Shown here: positions 1-8,416 of the stretch, one piece after another
Numbering within the stretch: position 1 is the stretch's first letter
Layout: each line of letters opens with the position of its first letter
NCBI RefSeq assembly: GCF_018829635.1
Contig: NZ_JAHKKG010000011.1
Coordinates: 310,001 to 374,000, forward strand
Length of the DNA stretch: 64,000 nt
Source: Paractinoplanes bogorensis
Lineage (GTDB): Bacteria > Actinomycetota > Actinomycetes > Mycobacteriales > Micromonosporaceae
Direction: 5' to 3'
Translations under genes and position numbers: made by a program
The notes under the pieces: generated by a model
Databases searched by the model: none
What the model saw: only the letters and a program-made list of their open reading frames with translations
Told to the model about the DNA's origin: nothing

Positions 1-1824
1 GGCTACCTGCCGATGCCGCATTTCCAGAAGCACGAGACGTTCCAGAAGTGGGTCGACGACATCCGGCACCCGGGGCAGAAGGGCTTCTGGGCCAACGCCG
101 AGTCGTACGCGGTGAGCCTGCTGAAGGCCTACTTCGGCGACGCGGCGACCGCCGGGAACGACTGGGGCTACGACTGGATGCCCCGCCTGACCGGCGACCA
201 CGGCACGTACCAGCAGGTCCTCGACATGATCGACGGGAAGATCAAGGGCTACTTCCTGCTCGGGCAGAACCCGGCTGTCGGCTCGGCCCACGGGCGCGCG
301 CAGCGGCTCGGCCTGGCCAACCTCGACTGGCTGGTGGTCCGGGATCTGTTCATGATCGAGAGCGCGACGTTCTGGAAGAACGGGCCCGAGGTGGCCACCG
401 GCGAGATGTCGCCCGAGGACTGCAAGACCGAGGTCTTCTTCATGCCGGCCGCGTCGCACGCCGAGAAGGAGGGCACCTTCACCCAGACCCAGCGCATGCT
501 GCAGTGGCGGGAGAAAGCCGTCGACCCGCCAGGTGACGCGCGCAGTGAGCTGTGGTTCTTCTATCACCTCGGTCTTCTGCTGAAAGAGCGGCTGGCGGGC
601 TCCACGCGTACGCGGGATCAGGCTCTTCTGAATTTGACCTGGGACTACGGGTCGTCCGAGGAGCCCGATGGTGAGGCCGTCCTGAAGGAGATCAACGGCT
701 ACGACCTGACGACCGGCAAGCTGCTCAGTTCGTTCGGCGAGATGAAGGCCGACGGTACGACGTCGGGTGGCTGCTGGATCTACACGGGCGTGTTCAAAGA
801 CGGCGTCAATCAGGCCAACCGCCGCAAACCGGGCGCCGCGCAGAACTATGTGGCGCCCGAATGGGGCTGGGCGTGGCCGGCCAATCGGCGCACGCTCTAC
901 AACCGTGCGTCGGCCGACCCTGATGGCAAGCCGTGGTCGGAACGCAAGAAGTACGTCTGGTGGGACGAAGCCGCGGGCGAATGGACGGGCGACGACGTTC
1001 CCGACTTCGAGAAGACCAAGCCGCCGTCCTACCGTCCGCCGGCCGGGGCTTCCGGCGTGGCGGCGATCGCCGGGGACGACCCGTTCATCATGCAGGGCGA
1101 CGGGAAGGGCTGGCTCTACGTGCCGAGCGGTCTGATCGACGGCCCGATGCCGACCCACTACGAGCCGGCCGAGTCGGGCGTGCGCAACCCGCTCTACGGG
1201 CAGCAGGCCAACCCGACGCGCAAGACCTACGACCGCTCCGACAATCCGACCAACCCGAGTCCGCCCGAGCGGCATTCCGAGATTTTCCCGTACGTCTTCA
1301 GCACCTCGCGCCTGACCGAGCACCACACGGCCGGCGGGATGAGCCGTCAGCTGGCCTACCTGTCGGAGCTCCAGCCGGAGATGTTCGTCGAGGTGTCGCC
1401 GGAGCTCGCGGCCGAACGCGGCCTGGAACACACCGGCTGGGCCCACATCATCACGGCGCGCGCCGCGATCGAGGCCAAAGTGCTGGTCACCGATCGGCTG
1501 CGGCCCCTGCGGATCGAGGGCCGGGTGGTGCACCAGCTGTGGATGCCCTACCACTGGGGCAGCGAAGGGCTGGTCACCGGTGACTCGGCGAACGACCTGA
1601 TCGGGATTACGCTCGACCCCAACGTGCTCATCCAGGAGAGCAAGGTCGGCACCTGCGACATCCGCCCGGGGCGTCGGCCGACCGGTCACGACCTGTTGCG
1701 ATTCGTGCAGGGTTATCGTGATCGGGCCGGGCTGACCGCGGACCACCACACGCCGATCGTGACCGCTTCCCCTTCCTACTCGGCTTCTGATTCCGCTTCG
1801 GAGGAACCCGCTGATGGGGAGTAA
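1..1824 (+). CDS. fdhA: Formate dehydrogenase alpha (molybdopterin) subunit, C-terminal part
   Basis: The frame is open from the first base, so this is the 3' part (about 607 codons) of a molybdopterin oxidoreductase of the FdnG/FdoG type, which is usually about 1000 residues or more. It would oxidise formate to CO2 and pass electrons to the Fe-S subunit encoded next. Residues near 440-500 of the fragment (HHTAGGMSRQ and the following segment) match the molydopterin-dinucleotide-binding C-terminal domain. The stop codon overlaps the start of fdhB, so the two are translationally coupled. The Cys/Sec active site lies upstream of the window and cannot be inspected. The nearby selA, selB, selC and selD genes make a UGA-encoded Sec very likely, but that is inference. 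Confidence 0.93.
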   Translation, partial: GYLPMPHFQKHETFQKWVDDIRHPGQKGFWANAESYAVSLLKAYFGDAATAGNDWGYDWMPRLTGDHGTYQQVLDMIDGKIKGYFLLGQNPAVGSAHGRAQRLGLANLDWLVVRDLFMIESATFWKNGPEVATGEMSPEDCKTEVFFMPAASHAEKEGTFTQTQRMLQWREKAVDPPGDARSELWFFYHLGLLLKERLAGSTRTRDQALLNLTWDYGSSEEPDGEAVLKEINGYDLTTGKLLSSFGEMKADGTTSGGCWIYTGVFKDGVNQANRRKPGAAQNYVAPEWGWAWPANRRTLYNRASADPDGKPWSERKKYVWWDEAAGEWTGDDVPDFEKTKPPSYRPPAGASGVAAIAGDDPFIMQGDGKGWLYVPSGLIDGPMPTHYEPAESGVRNPLYGQQANPTRKTYDRSDNPTNPSPPERHSEIFPYVFSTSRLTEHHTAGGMSRQLAYLSELQPEMFVEVSPELAAERGLEHTGWAHIITARAAIEAKVLVTDRLRPLRIEGRVVHQLWMPYHWGSEGLVTGDSANDLIGITLDPNVLIQESKVGTCDIRPGRRPTGHDLLRFVQGYRDRAGLTADHHTPIVTASPSYSASDSASEEPADGE

Positions 1825-2986
1825 CAGCCTCTACGGGCCGATGGATCCGGCGCCCGACGCGGGATATACCGACGCTCCGCCGCGGATGGGGTTCTTCACC
1901 GACACGTCGGTGTGCATCGGGTGCAAGGCGTGCGAGGTGGCCTGCAAGACGTGGAACGACGTGCCGGACGACGGGTTCAACCTGCTCGGGCAGTCCTATG
2001 ACAACACGGGCGGGCTGACGGCCAACTCGTGGCGGCATGTGGCGTTCATCGAGCAGCCGGCAGTGGCGTCGGGGCGGCCGGTCGCCGCTCCGGGTGCCAA
2101 TGTGATCGCGGCTCGGACCGTGCCGGATACGGGCACCGCGCCGGGGATTGCGCCCGCTGTGGATGCGCTGGCGGCGGCTGCGACGGCGGGAACCGACTTC
2201 ATGGACGGCCCGGCCGCGGGTGGCTCGGGTGCGGGCGGCTGTTCCGGCGGTTCTTCTTCGTGCGGCTGTTCGGGCGGCGCTTCCGCTTCTGCGTCCGGCC
2301 CGTCGGGCGGTGGCTCTGCGCCCGGGCTTGTGGGCGGCGCTCCCTCGGGTGGCGGCGGTCAGTTCCTCGGCATGCCGACGTCGGAGCTGCCGGGTACGGC
2401 GGCGCCCGCCGAGCGCAGCGATTTCCGCTGGCTGATGATGTCGAACGTCTGCAAGCACTGCACCCACGCCGGCTGCCTCGACGTGTGCCCGACCGGGGCG
2501 TTGTTCCGAACCGAGTTCGGGACGGTCGTCGTGCAGGACGACATCTGCAACGGGTGCGGCTACTGCATCTCCGGCTGCCCCTACGGCGTGATCGACCGCC
2601 GGGAAGGCGACGGCCGGGCCTGGAAGTGCACGCTCTGCTACGACCGCATCGGTGACGGGCTGACCCCGGCCTGCGCGAAGGCCTGCCCGACCGAGTCGAT
2701 CCAGTTCGGGGAACTCGACGAGCTGCGCGAGCGGGCTCAGCGCCGCCTCGAGAAGCTGCACGCCGAGGGCGAGACGTCGGCCCAGCTCTACGGCGAGAGC
2801 GACGACGACGGCGTGGGCGGGGACGGGGCGTTCTTCCTGCTCCTCGACGAGCCCGAGGTCTACGGACTGCCGCCCGACCCGCACGTCCCGACCCGCGACC
2901 TGCCCCACATGTGGAGGCGGGCCGGGTGGGCCGCCCTGACCATGGTGGGTGCGGCGGTCGTCGCCTTTGCCGGGAGACGCCAGTGA
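1814..2986 (+). CDS. fdhB: Formate dehydrogenase iron-sulfur (beta) subunit with a Gly/Ser/Cys-rich insert
   Basis: This 390-residue FdoH/FdnH-type ferredoxin subunit carries electrons from FdhA to the membrane subunit. Four Cys clusters are visible: Cys 34/37/40/44, then CKHCTHAGCLDVCP, CNGCGYCISGCP and CTLCYDR...CAKACP, enough for four [4Fe-4S] clusters. A C-terminal hydrophobic segment (WAALTMVGAAVVAFAG) can anchor it. Between the first cluster and the second lies a low-complexity insert, roughly residues 80-208, of Gly/Ala/Ser with a few Cys (GGCSGGSSSCGCSGG) that is not part of the usual fold. The start ATG lies inside the end of fdhA, and the stop overlaps the GTG of the next gene (GTGA). 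Confidence 0.93.
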   Translation: MGSNSLYGPMDPAPDAGYTDAPPRMGFFTDTSVCIGCKACEVACKTWNDVPDDGFNLLGQSYDNTGGLTANSWRHVAFIEQPAVASGRPVAAPGANVIAARTVPDTGTAPGIAPAVDALAAAATAGTDFMDGPAAGGSGAGGCSGGSSSCGCSGGASASASGPSGGGSAPGLVGGAPSGGGGQFLGMPTSELPGTAAPAERSDFRWLMMSNVCKHCTHAGCLDVCPTGALFRTEFGTVVVQDDICNGCGYCISGCPYGVIDRREGDGRAWKCTLCYDRIGDGLTPACAKACPTESIQFGELDELRERAQRRLEKLHAEGETSAQLYGESDDDGVGGDGAFFLLLDEPEVYGLPPDPHVPTRDLPHMWRRAGWAALTMVGAAVVAFAGRRQ

Positions 2987-4086
2987 GCCTCAACGACCCT
3001 GAACCCGGCGACGCCGCGCACGGCGATCGCGGCCGCAACGATGCCCGGCGCGTCGGCCGCAGCGTGCACGGCGCTGGTGGCGACCGACGTGGGGGCGACG
3101 GTCGACGCGGCGGCGGCCGGGGCGACCGGTCGATGGTTCCGCGGGCCGACTTCCAGTCGTACTACGGGCGCCCGATCGTGCGGCCGCCGGTGTGGACGCA
3201 CGATATCGCGATCTATCTGTTCACCGGTGGGCTTGCGGCGGGCTCGGCCCTGCTCGCGGCCGGCGGCCAGGTCACCGGTGACATCGCGTTGCGCCGGGCC
3301 GGGCGGGCGGCGGCCATGGGCGCGCTCGGGGCCAGCACGTTCTTCCTGATCAAGGATCTCGGTCGTCCGGAACGCTTCCATCACATGCTGCGCGTCGCCA
3401 AGCCGACCTCGCCCATGTCGATGGGAACGTGGCTGCTGAGCGCATTCGGCGGGGCCGCGAGCGTGGCGGCGGCGGCCGAGTTCGCACCGCTGTTGCCGTC
3501 GCGCGGGGTCTTCCGGCTGCTGCCTCCGCTGGGCGCGGCCGCGGGGTACGGGGCGGCTGCGCTTGCTCCGGGGCTGGCGACGTACACGGCCGTGCTCTTC
3601 GCCGACACCGCCGTGCCCAGCTGGAACGCCGTCTATCCGGACCTGCCGTTCATGTTCGCCGGCAGCGCGCTGGCCAGCGGCGCGGGCGTCGGCCTGATCG
3701 CGGCGCCCGGCCGGCCCGCGCGCCGGATGGCGGTGGCGGGCGCGGCGATCGAGCTGGCCGCCGGGCACCGCGTCGAGACGAGGTACGGGCTGCTCAGCGA
3801 GCCGTACCATGCCGGACGACCGGGCAAGCTGCTGCGTGCGGCCCGGGCGTTGACGATCGCCGGGGCGGTCGGTGCGGTGGTCGGGCGCCGGAGCCGGACG
3901 ATCTCCGCACTGGCCGGGTTGTCGCTGCTGGCGGGCTCGGCGCTGACCCGTTTCGGGGTGTTCGAGGCGGGTGTCGAGTCGGCCAAGGATCCGCGTTACA
4001 CGGTCGTCCCGCAGCGCGAGCGGCTCAACGCGAGGCGAGGGGCTGCGCCTGGGCCTGCGCCATCTCCCCGTACACGGAAATCTTGA
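2983..4086 (+). CDS. NrfD/PsrC-like membrane subunit of formate dehydrogenase
   Basis: This polytopic membrane protein of about 367 residues resembles the NrfD/polysulfide-reductase family and would anchor the FdhAB complex and hand electrons to quinone. The GTG start at 2983 overlaps the fdhB stop in a GTGA arrangement, which is why I prefer it to upstream ATGs in the same frame. The first 45 residues are Arg/Gly-rich and hydrophilic. The core begins near FQSYYGRPIVRPPVWTHDI and is followed by several hydrophobic helices (IYLFTGGLAAGSALLAAGG, AAAMGALGASTFFLI and others). The sequence FLIKDLGRPERFHHMLRV is typical of the family. Its 3' end overlaps the convergent merR gene by about 60 bp. Confidence 0.85.
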   Translation: MSLNDPEPGDAAHGDRGRNDARRVGRSVHGAGGDRRGGDGRRGGGRGDRSMVPRADFQSYYGRPIVRPPVWTHDIAIYLFTGGLAAGSALLAAGGQVTGDIALRRAGRAAAMGALGASTFFLIKDLGRPERFHHMLRVAKPTSPMSMGTWLLSAFGGAASVAAAAEFAPLLPSRGVFRLLPPLGAAAGYGAAALAPGLATYTAVLFADTAVPSWNAVYPDLPFMFAGSALASGAGVGLIAAPGRPARRMAVAGAAIELAAGHRVETRYGLLSEPYHAGRPGKLLRAARALTIAGAVGAVVGRRSRTISALAGLSLLAGSALTRFGVFEAGVESAKDPRYTVVPQRERLNARRGAAPGPAPSPRTRKS

Positions 4087-4414
4087 GGTCGAGCATCGCC
4101 AGATCCTGCTGCAGCTCGTCGATCCGGGCCAGCACCCGCTCGCGATGCTCGACGAAGAGCTGCAGCCGATCGCCGACGGTGTGGTCGCCGGCTCGCACCA
4201 TTTCCGCATAACGGCACATTTCCCGTACGGGCATGCCGGTGGTCCGCAGCCGGATCAGCAAGCGCAGCCAGCCGATGTCGTCGTCGCAGTACCGGCGTCG
4301 CCCGGCCGAGTCGCGGTCGATCGGCGCGACCAGGCCCTCCTGCTCGTACCAGCGCAACGTGTGCGCGGTGAGCCCGACCATCTCGGCCGCCTCGCCCACG
4401 GTGTATGCGTTCAC
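4025..4414 (-). CDS. MerR-family transcriptional regulator
   Basis: A 129-residue MerR regulator. An N-terminal winged helix (YTVGEAAEMVGLTAHTLRWYEQEGL) is followed by a dimerising coiled coil (about residues 75-115) and a short tail without metal-binding Cys residues, like the subgroup that controls oxidoreductase genes. I start it at GTG 4414 because a MerR-type promoter lies just upstream: -35 TTGACT, 19-bp spacer, -10 GAGGCT, then 6 nt to the GTG, which implies a leaderless transcript. A longer in-frame start at 4441 would fall inside the operator. The gene is convergent with the NrfD gene and downstream of selD on the same strand. Its target other than itself is unknown. Confidence 0.88.
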   Translation of the reverse strand: MNAYTVGEAAEMVGLTAHTLRWYEQEGLVAPIDRDSAGRRRYCDDDIGWLRLLIRLRTTGMPVREMCRYAEMVRAGDHTVGDRLQLFVEHRERVLARIDELQQDLAMLDLKISVYGEMAQAQAQPLASR

Positions 4415-4420
4415 CCGGTC

Positions 4421-4451
4421 AGCCTCGCAGTTCGAGTGCACTCGAAGTCAA
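4421..4451 (-). promoter_or_regulatory. MerR-type promoter with palindromic operator for the merR gene
   Basis: On the minus strand TTGACT (4451-4446) and GAGGCT (4426-4421) are separated by 19 bp, the long spacer typical of MerR-activated promoters. A perfect 16-bp palindrome, TTCGAGTGCACTCGAA, occupies 4431-4446, mostly in the spacer. This is the usual position for an autoregulating MerR dimer. The selD stop codon (4448-4450) lies inside the -35 hexamer. Confidence 0.75.
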
Positions 4452-5473
4452 GCCCGGACCTCCACCGTCGTCCCGTCGGCCCGGCCCGGGATCAGCTCGC
4501 CGACGACCGGATAGCCCGGGACCTCGCCCGCCACCAGCAGCCCGCCCGAGGTCTGGGCGTCGGCCAGCAGCAGCAGTTCGTCCTCGCTCACGGCGGCGTC
4601 GAGCTGCGGCCGCACCCAGTCGAGGTTGCGGCGCGTGCCCCCACTGACGTAGCCCGCCGCGAGAGCCTGCCGCGCCCCGTCGATGTAGGGGACCTTCGAC
4701 GCCTCGATCCGCGCCGTGACCCCGCTCGCCCGGGCCAGTTTGTGCAGGTGCCCGAGCAGCCCGAAGCCGGTCACGTCGGTCGCGCAGACCGCGCCCCCAC
4801 CGAGGGCCCGGGACGACGCCGACAGGTTGAGCGTGGTCATCACGGCGATCGCCTCGTCGAACACCTCGCCGGTCGCCTTGTGCCGGCTGTTGAGCACCCC
4901 GATGCCGAGTGGCTTGGTCAGCGTGAGCGGCACCCCCGCGACGCCGGCGTCGTTGCGCAGCAGTCGCTCGGGGTCGGCGATGCCGGTGACCGCCATGCCG
5001 TACTTGGGTTCCGGATCGTCCACACTGTGCCCGCCGGCCACATGGCAGCCCGCCTCCCGCCCGATCGCGAGCCCGCCCGCCAGCACCTCGCCCGCCAGCT
5101 CCATCGGCAGCAGATCACGCGGCCAGGCCAGCAGGTTGACCGCCACCACCGGCGTGCCGCCCATGGCATAGACATCGGACAGCGCGTTGGCCGCGGCGAT
5201 GCGCCCCCAGTCGTACGCGTCGTCGACCACCGGCGTGAAGAAGTCGGCCGTGGCCACCACCGCCGTGCCGTTGGCCAGGCTGACCACGGCTGCGTCGTCC
5301 CCGTCGTCCAACCCGACCAGCAGCTCACCCGGCCCCTTGGGCGCACCGACCCCGACCAGGCCGGCCACCACCGCTTCGAGTTCGCCGGGCGGAATCTTGC
5401 AGGCACAGCCGCCGCCGTGCGCGTATTCGGTGAGCCGCTTCGTCACGCCCCCACTCTGGCACGCCGCCGACAT
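4448..5473 (-). CDS. selD: Selenide, water dikinase (selenophosphate synthetase)
   Basis: SelD makes monoselenophosphate from selenide and ATP, the selenium donor for Sec-tRNA synthesis. The 341-residue frame contains the N-terminal active-site motif HGGGCACKIPP (the catalytic Cys and Lys of the family; this copy uses Cys, not Sec). It also has the ATP-binding DDAAVV stretch, the GGHSVDDPEPKYG motif and a C-terminal AIRS domain ending in a Gly-rich SGGLLV segment. Two starts are possible: ATG 5473, used here, and GTG 5446, which has a GGGGG ribosome-binding site four bases upstream and leaves a short N-terminus. tRNA-Sec begins on the other strand about 30 bp away. Confidence 0.95.
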   Translation of the reverse strand: MSAACQSGGVTKRLTEYAHGGGCACKIPPGELEAVVAGLVGVGAPKGPGELLVGLDDGDDAAVVSLANGTAVVATADFFTPVVDDAYDWGRIAAANALSDVYAMGGTPVVAVNLLAWPRDLLPMELAGEVLAGGLAIGREAGCHVAGGHSVDDPEPKYGMAVTGIADPERLLRNDAGVAGVPLTLTKPLGIGVLNSRHKATGEVFDEAIAVMTTLNLSASSRALGGGAVCATDVTGFGLLGHLHKLARASGVTARIEASKVPYIDGARQALAAGYVSGGTRRNLDWVRPQLDAAVSEDELLLLADAQTSGGLLVAGEVPGYPVVGELIPGRADGTTVEVRA

Positions 5474-5505
5474 ATCCGCCCATCCGCCCGGTTAGGGTTG
5501 CGGAC

Positions 5506-5598
5506 GGAGGCGTTCAGGTGGCTGGTGCCCCTCGCAGTCTTCAAAACTGTCGTGGCCCGGCATCCGGGCCAGGCGGGTTCGATTCCCGTCCGCCTCCG
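5506..5598 (+). tRNA. selC: Selenocysteine tRNA, anticodon TCA
   Basis: A 93-nt tRNA-Sec can be folded by eye. The acceptor stem is GGAGGCG with CGCCTCC and discriminator G. The anticodon arm 5534-5550 has loop CTTCAAA and anticodon TCA at 5541-5543, which reads UGA. A long variable arm of 8 bp, TGGCCCGG-cat-CCGGGCCA, spans 5553-5571, and the T-arm is GCGGG TTCGATT CCCGT. The long acceptor/T helix and large extra arm are hallmarks of tRNA-Sec. No CCA is encoded. Placement between selD and a LysR gene supports the call. Confidence 0.95.
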
Positions 5599-5609
5599 CT
5601 TACCACCGG

Positions 5610-6512
5610 TCATCGGGTCCACGCCGGGTCGACGGCGGCGGTCAGCAGCGGCAGGAAGCGTTCCACCGCCGCCGGTCGGGTCCGGCCCCGGAGCGTCGCG
5701 GCACAGATGCGCCGCGTCGGCTCGTCGTCCCGGTGCAGGCGCAGCAGCGCGACGTCGGCCGGCTTGCCGCGCATGGCCAGGGCGGGCACCAGCGCGACCC
5801 CCAGCCCGGCGGCCACGCAGCCCAGTTTGCCGGTCCACTCGGCGGCCACGATGTCGATCCGCGGGCGGAAACCGGTCGGCAGACTCGCCCGCAACAGCGT
5901 CGCCTCGGCGTCGGCCGAACCGGCGATGAACGCGTCCCCGGTCAGCTCGGCCAGCCGCACCGTGCGCCGCCGGGCCAGCCGGTGATCGCGGCCGACGGCG
6001 ACCAGCAGCCGTTCGTCGAGCAGGTGCCGCAGGTCGAAACGCGCGGTGTCGATCGGTCCGGCCGGCGATTCGCTCACCACGACAACGTCGGCCTCGCCCT
6101 GGGCGAGCCGTTCCAGCAGCGTCGGGGTCAGGCCTTCGACCAGACTCAGAGCGATTTCCCCGTACGCCTCCCGAAAGCTCGCCAAGGCCCGTGGCACGAG
6201 AGCGGCCACGGCCGTCGGAAACGCCCCGACCCGCAGCCGCCCCGCGCCCACGGTCCGGAGGTCGTCCACCGCGCGCCGCGCGTCGCCGAGCCGGGCCAGG
6301 ATCGCGTCGGCGTGTGGGAGCAGCGCGCGCCCCTCCTCGGTCAGCGTGACTCCGCGTGGCCGCCGGTCGAACACGGCCGTGCCGAGTTCGCTCTCGAGCG
6401 TCGCGATCTGCCGGGACACCGCCGACTGCGTGTAGCGGAGCCGCCGCGCCGCCGCCGTGATCGACCCGGCGTGGGCGACCGTCCGGAACACTTCCAGCAA
6501 CACGGTATCCAT
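5610..6512 (-). CDS. LysR-family transcriptional regulator
   Basis: A 300-residue LysR regulator. Residues 1-60 form the winged helix-turn-helix (LEVFRTVAHAGSITAAARRL...QSAVSRQIATLE). Residues from about 90 form the type-2 periplasmic-binding-like effector domain (RLRVGAFPTAVAALVPRAL and following). It is divergent from the RidA gene with about 70 bp between them. The classical LysR arrangement would have it control ridA, and perhaps the hydrolase after it, in response to a small effector. The ligand cannot be predicted from sequence. Confidence 0.9.
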   Translation of the reverse strand: MDTVLLEVFRTVAHAGSITAAARRLRYTQSAVSRQIATLESELGTAVFDRRPRGVTLTEEGRALLPHADAILARLGDARRAVDDLRTVGAGRLRVGAFPTAVAALVPRALASFREAYGEIALSLVEGLTPTLLERLAQGEADVVVVSESPAGPIDTARFDLRHLLDERLLVAVGRDHRLARRRTVRLAELTGDAFIAGSADAEATLLRASLPTGFRPRIDIVAAEWTGKLGCVAAGLGVALVPALAMRGKPADVALLRLHRDDEPTRRICAATLRGRTRPAAVERFLPLLTAAVDPAWTR

Positions 6513-6583
6513 GACACGAGAGCATGGCAGGCATGCGCGACATTCGCTGGTGGCATGGCTTGGCCGGCCCTAGCGTCGTCGGC
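6513..6583. promoter_or_regulatory. Divergent lysR/ridA promoter region
   Basis: A -10-like TAGCGT at 6571-6576 lies 7 nt before the ATG of the RidA gene, consistent with leaderless transcription. The -35 region is weak, as expected where an activator is needed. I do not see an unambiguous T-N11-A LysR box. Confidence 0.4.
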
Positions 6584-6982
6584 ATGATTCTCGACAACCC
6601 GGCTTCGGTGGCGGCCCCGTTCGGCGACCGGTTCGCCCACGTGGCCCGCTTGGACTCGCTGATCCTGCTGGCCGGCCAGGTCGCGGTGGACGACGAGGGC
6701 GCGGTCGTGGCCCCCGGCGACGCCGCCGCCCAGGCCGAGCGCATCTTCGACATCGTCGGCGGCCTCCTCGCCGCGCACGGCGCGGGCCTGGCCGACGTCC
6801 TGTTCATCCGCACGTTCATGACGAGCCTGGACGACCTGCCCGCGTACGGGAAAATCCGCCATCGTCTGTTCCCCGCCCCCGGCAAGCTCCCGCCGGCCAG
6901 CACCACGGTCGAGGTGAGCCGCCTGTTCCTGCCCGGCGCCGTGCTCGAGATCGAGGTGACCGCCGCCGTCCCGCAGGCCTGA
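6584..6982 (+). CDS. RidA/YjgF/YER057c-family protein
   Basis: A 132-residue RidA-superfamily protein, typically a trimeric imine/enamine deaminase protecting PLP enzymes or acting in degradative pathways. The motifs LILLAGQVAVDDEG, the long helix QAERIFDIVGGLLAAHGAGLADV and the C-terminal PASTTVEVSRLFLPGAVLEIEVTAA are characteristic. I start at ATG 6584 because the preceding 20 codons resemble nothing in the family and a -10-like TAGCGT lies 7 nt upstream. The Arg of the canonical deaminase motif near the C-terminus is not in the usual R-VEV-LP position here, so deaminase activity is unproven. Confidence 0.88.
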   Translation: MILDNPASVAAPFGDRFAHVARLDSLILLAGQVAVDDEGAVVAPGDAAAQAERIFDIVGGLLAAHGAGLADVLFIRTFMTSLDDLPAYGKIRHRLFPAPGKLPPASTTVEVSRLFLPGAVLEIEVTAAVPQA

Positions 6983-7012
6983 CCATTTCCCGCCGGAGGT
7001 AACGTCCACGGG

Positions 7013-7876
7013 GTGGAAGCGTTCTTCCGGAACGGCCTGCGGTTCGAGGTGCTCGACCAGGGGCCGGTGGGGGCGGAGACAGTCGTCCTCCTGCATGGTT
7101 TCCCGCAGAGTGCGCGCTCGTGGGCCGCAGTCTCCCGGCCGCTGCTCGCGGCCGGTTACCGGGTCATCGCGCCCGACCAGCGCGGCTACACCCCAGGGGC
7201 CCGGCCCCGCTCGCGGCGGTCCTACCGGCTCGGCGAACTCGTGGCCGACGTCGTCGCCCTGATCGATGCGGCCGGCGCCGACCGGGTCCACCTGGTCGGC
7301 CACGACTGGGGTGACGGGGTCGCCTGGATGGTCGCCGCCACGAGACCGGACCGGCTGCACAGCCTCACCGCCGTCTCCGCGCCGCATCCGCGTGCGGTGG
7401 TGAACGCCATGCTGACCAGCCCGCAGCTCCTGCAGGCCTGGCACGTCGGATTCTTCCAGCTGCCGTGGCTTCCCGAGGCGGCCGTCCGCGCGCGGAGCGG
7501 GCGATACGCGGTGGCCCTGCTCCAGCGATCCGGCCTCAGCGAGCACGTGGCGAGGGAGTACATCGACCGGCTCCGCGCCGACCCGGGCGCCCTGGCCGGC
7601 GCGCTGAGCTGGTATCGCGCCATGCCCCTCGACGTCTCCGCCGGGCGCGCGGCCGGCGCGGTCACCGTCCCGACGACGTACGTCTGGAGCACCGGTGACA
7701 CCGCCCTCGGTCGCCGGGCCGCGGAGCTGACCCGACGCTGGGTGACGGGTCCGTTCGACTTCAAGGTGCTCGACGGTGTCTCGCACTGGATTCCCGAACA
7801 GGCGCCGGAGGAACTGGCCGCGTCCATATCGGAGCGAGTCGACGGGGGCGCGGATTTACCATCGGAGGATCCCTGA
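7013..7876 (+). CDS. Alpha/beta hydrolase, epoxide-hydrolase-like
   Basis: A 287-residue alpha/beta hydrolase. HGFPQS near residue 28 gives the oxyanion region. GHDWGD near residue 97 carries an Asp nucleophile, as in soluble epoxide hydrolases and haloalkane dehalogenases. SWYRAM supplies a cap-domain Tyr typical of epoxide hydrolases, and WSTGD and GVSHWIPEQAP carry the acid and base. The GTG start is preceded by GGAGGT at 6995-7000. Substrate unknown. The gene follows ridA and precedes the DUF4188 gene in one direction, so a small operon controlled by the LysR protein is plausible. Confidence 0.88.
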   Translation: MEAFFRNGLRFEVLDQGPVGAETVVLLHGFPQSARSWAAVSRPLLAAGYRVIAPDQRGYTPGARPRSRRSYRLGELVADVVALIDAAGADRVHLVGHDWGDGVAWMVAATRPDRLHSLTAVSAPHPRAVVNAMLTSPQLLQAWHVGFFQLPWLPEAAVRARSGRYAVALLQRSGLSEHVAREYIDRLRADPGALAGALSWYRAMPLDVSAGRAAGAVTVPTTYVWSTGDTALGRRAAELTRRWVTGPFDFKVLDGVSHWIPEQAPEELAASISERVDGGADLPSEDP

Positions 7877-7891
7877 CCGGAAGGAGATCCG

Positions 7892-8413
7892 GTGAAGCCG
7901 AGCCGCGTCCATCGCGAGACCGTCGATCTGTCGTCCTATCCCGACCTGGTGGTGGTCTATCTGGGTATGCGGGTCAACCGGCTCTACGGGCTGCGCACCC
8001 TGATCGCCCGTGGCCCGCGGATCAAGCCGTCGGACGAGAAGGCGGACGGGCTGCTCGCGCACGAGACCTTCGTCTGGTCGTTGTTCCCCATGCACCTCGG
8101 CCTCCGGCAGTACTGGCGGGATCTGCCCGCGCTGCTGGCCTGGGCCCGCTCGGAGCCGCACCGCGTGTGGTGGCGCGACTTCCTGCGCGACAGCGGCGGC
8201 ACCGGCTTCTGGCACGAGACCTATCTGCTGCGCGGCGGCATGGAGGCGGTCTACGACGACGTCCCGCAGCGCCGCGGCTTCGCCTCCTTCGCCCCGGTGC
8301 AGCCGGCCCGCGGCGCGATGTTCGGCTCGGCCGCGCGGGTCGGCCGCCCGGAGGACGACCTCGCCCCGGTCGTCACCGAAGACGACCTCTACACCCCCGG
8401 GGCCGGGAGCTGA
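7892..8413 (+). CDS. DUF4188 domain protein
   Basis: A 173-residue protein of the DUF4188 (monooxygenase-like, dimeric alpha/beta barrel) family. It contains the characteristic stretches VVVYLGMRVNRLYGLRTL and WHETYLLRGGMEAVYDDVP. The GTG start has a strong AAGGAG site at 7881-7886, 15 bp after the hydrolase stop, so it is probably cotranscribed with it. Its biochemical role is not established; a haem-free oxygenase or dehydratase-like fold is suggested only by family membership. It is convergent with selB, with 3 bp between the stops. Confidence 0.85.
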   Translation: MKPSRVHRETVDLSSYPDLVVVYLGMRVNRLYGLRTLIARGPRIKPSDEKADGLLAHETFVWSLFPMHLGLRQYWRDLPALLAWARSEPHRVWWRDFLRDSGGTGFWHETYLLRGGMEAVYDDVPQRRGFASFAPVQPARGAMFGSAARVGRPEDDLAPVVTEDDLYTPGAGS

Positions 8414-8416
8414 GTT

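Noticed and set aside
3971..5929. A plus-strand open frame of about 650 codons opposite merR and selD.
   Set aside because: It is antisense to clearly recognisable merR, selD and tRNA-Sec sequence, and its translation is Arg/Pro-rich with no family resemblance.
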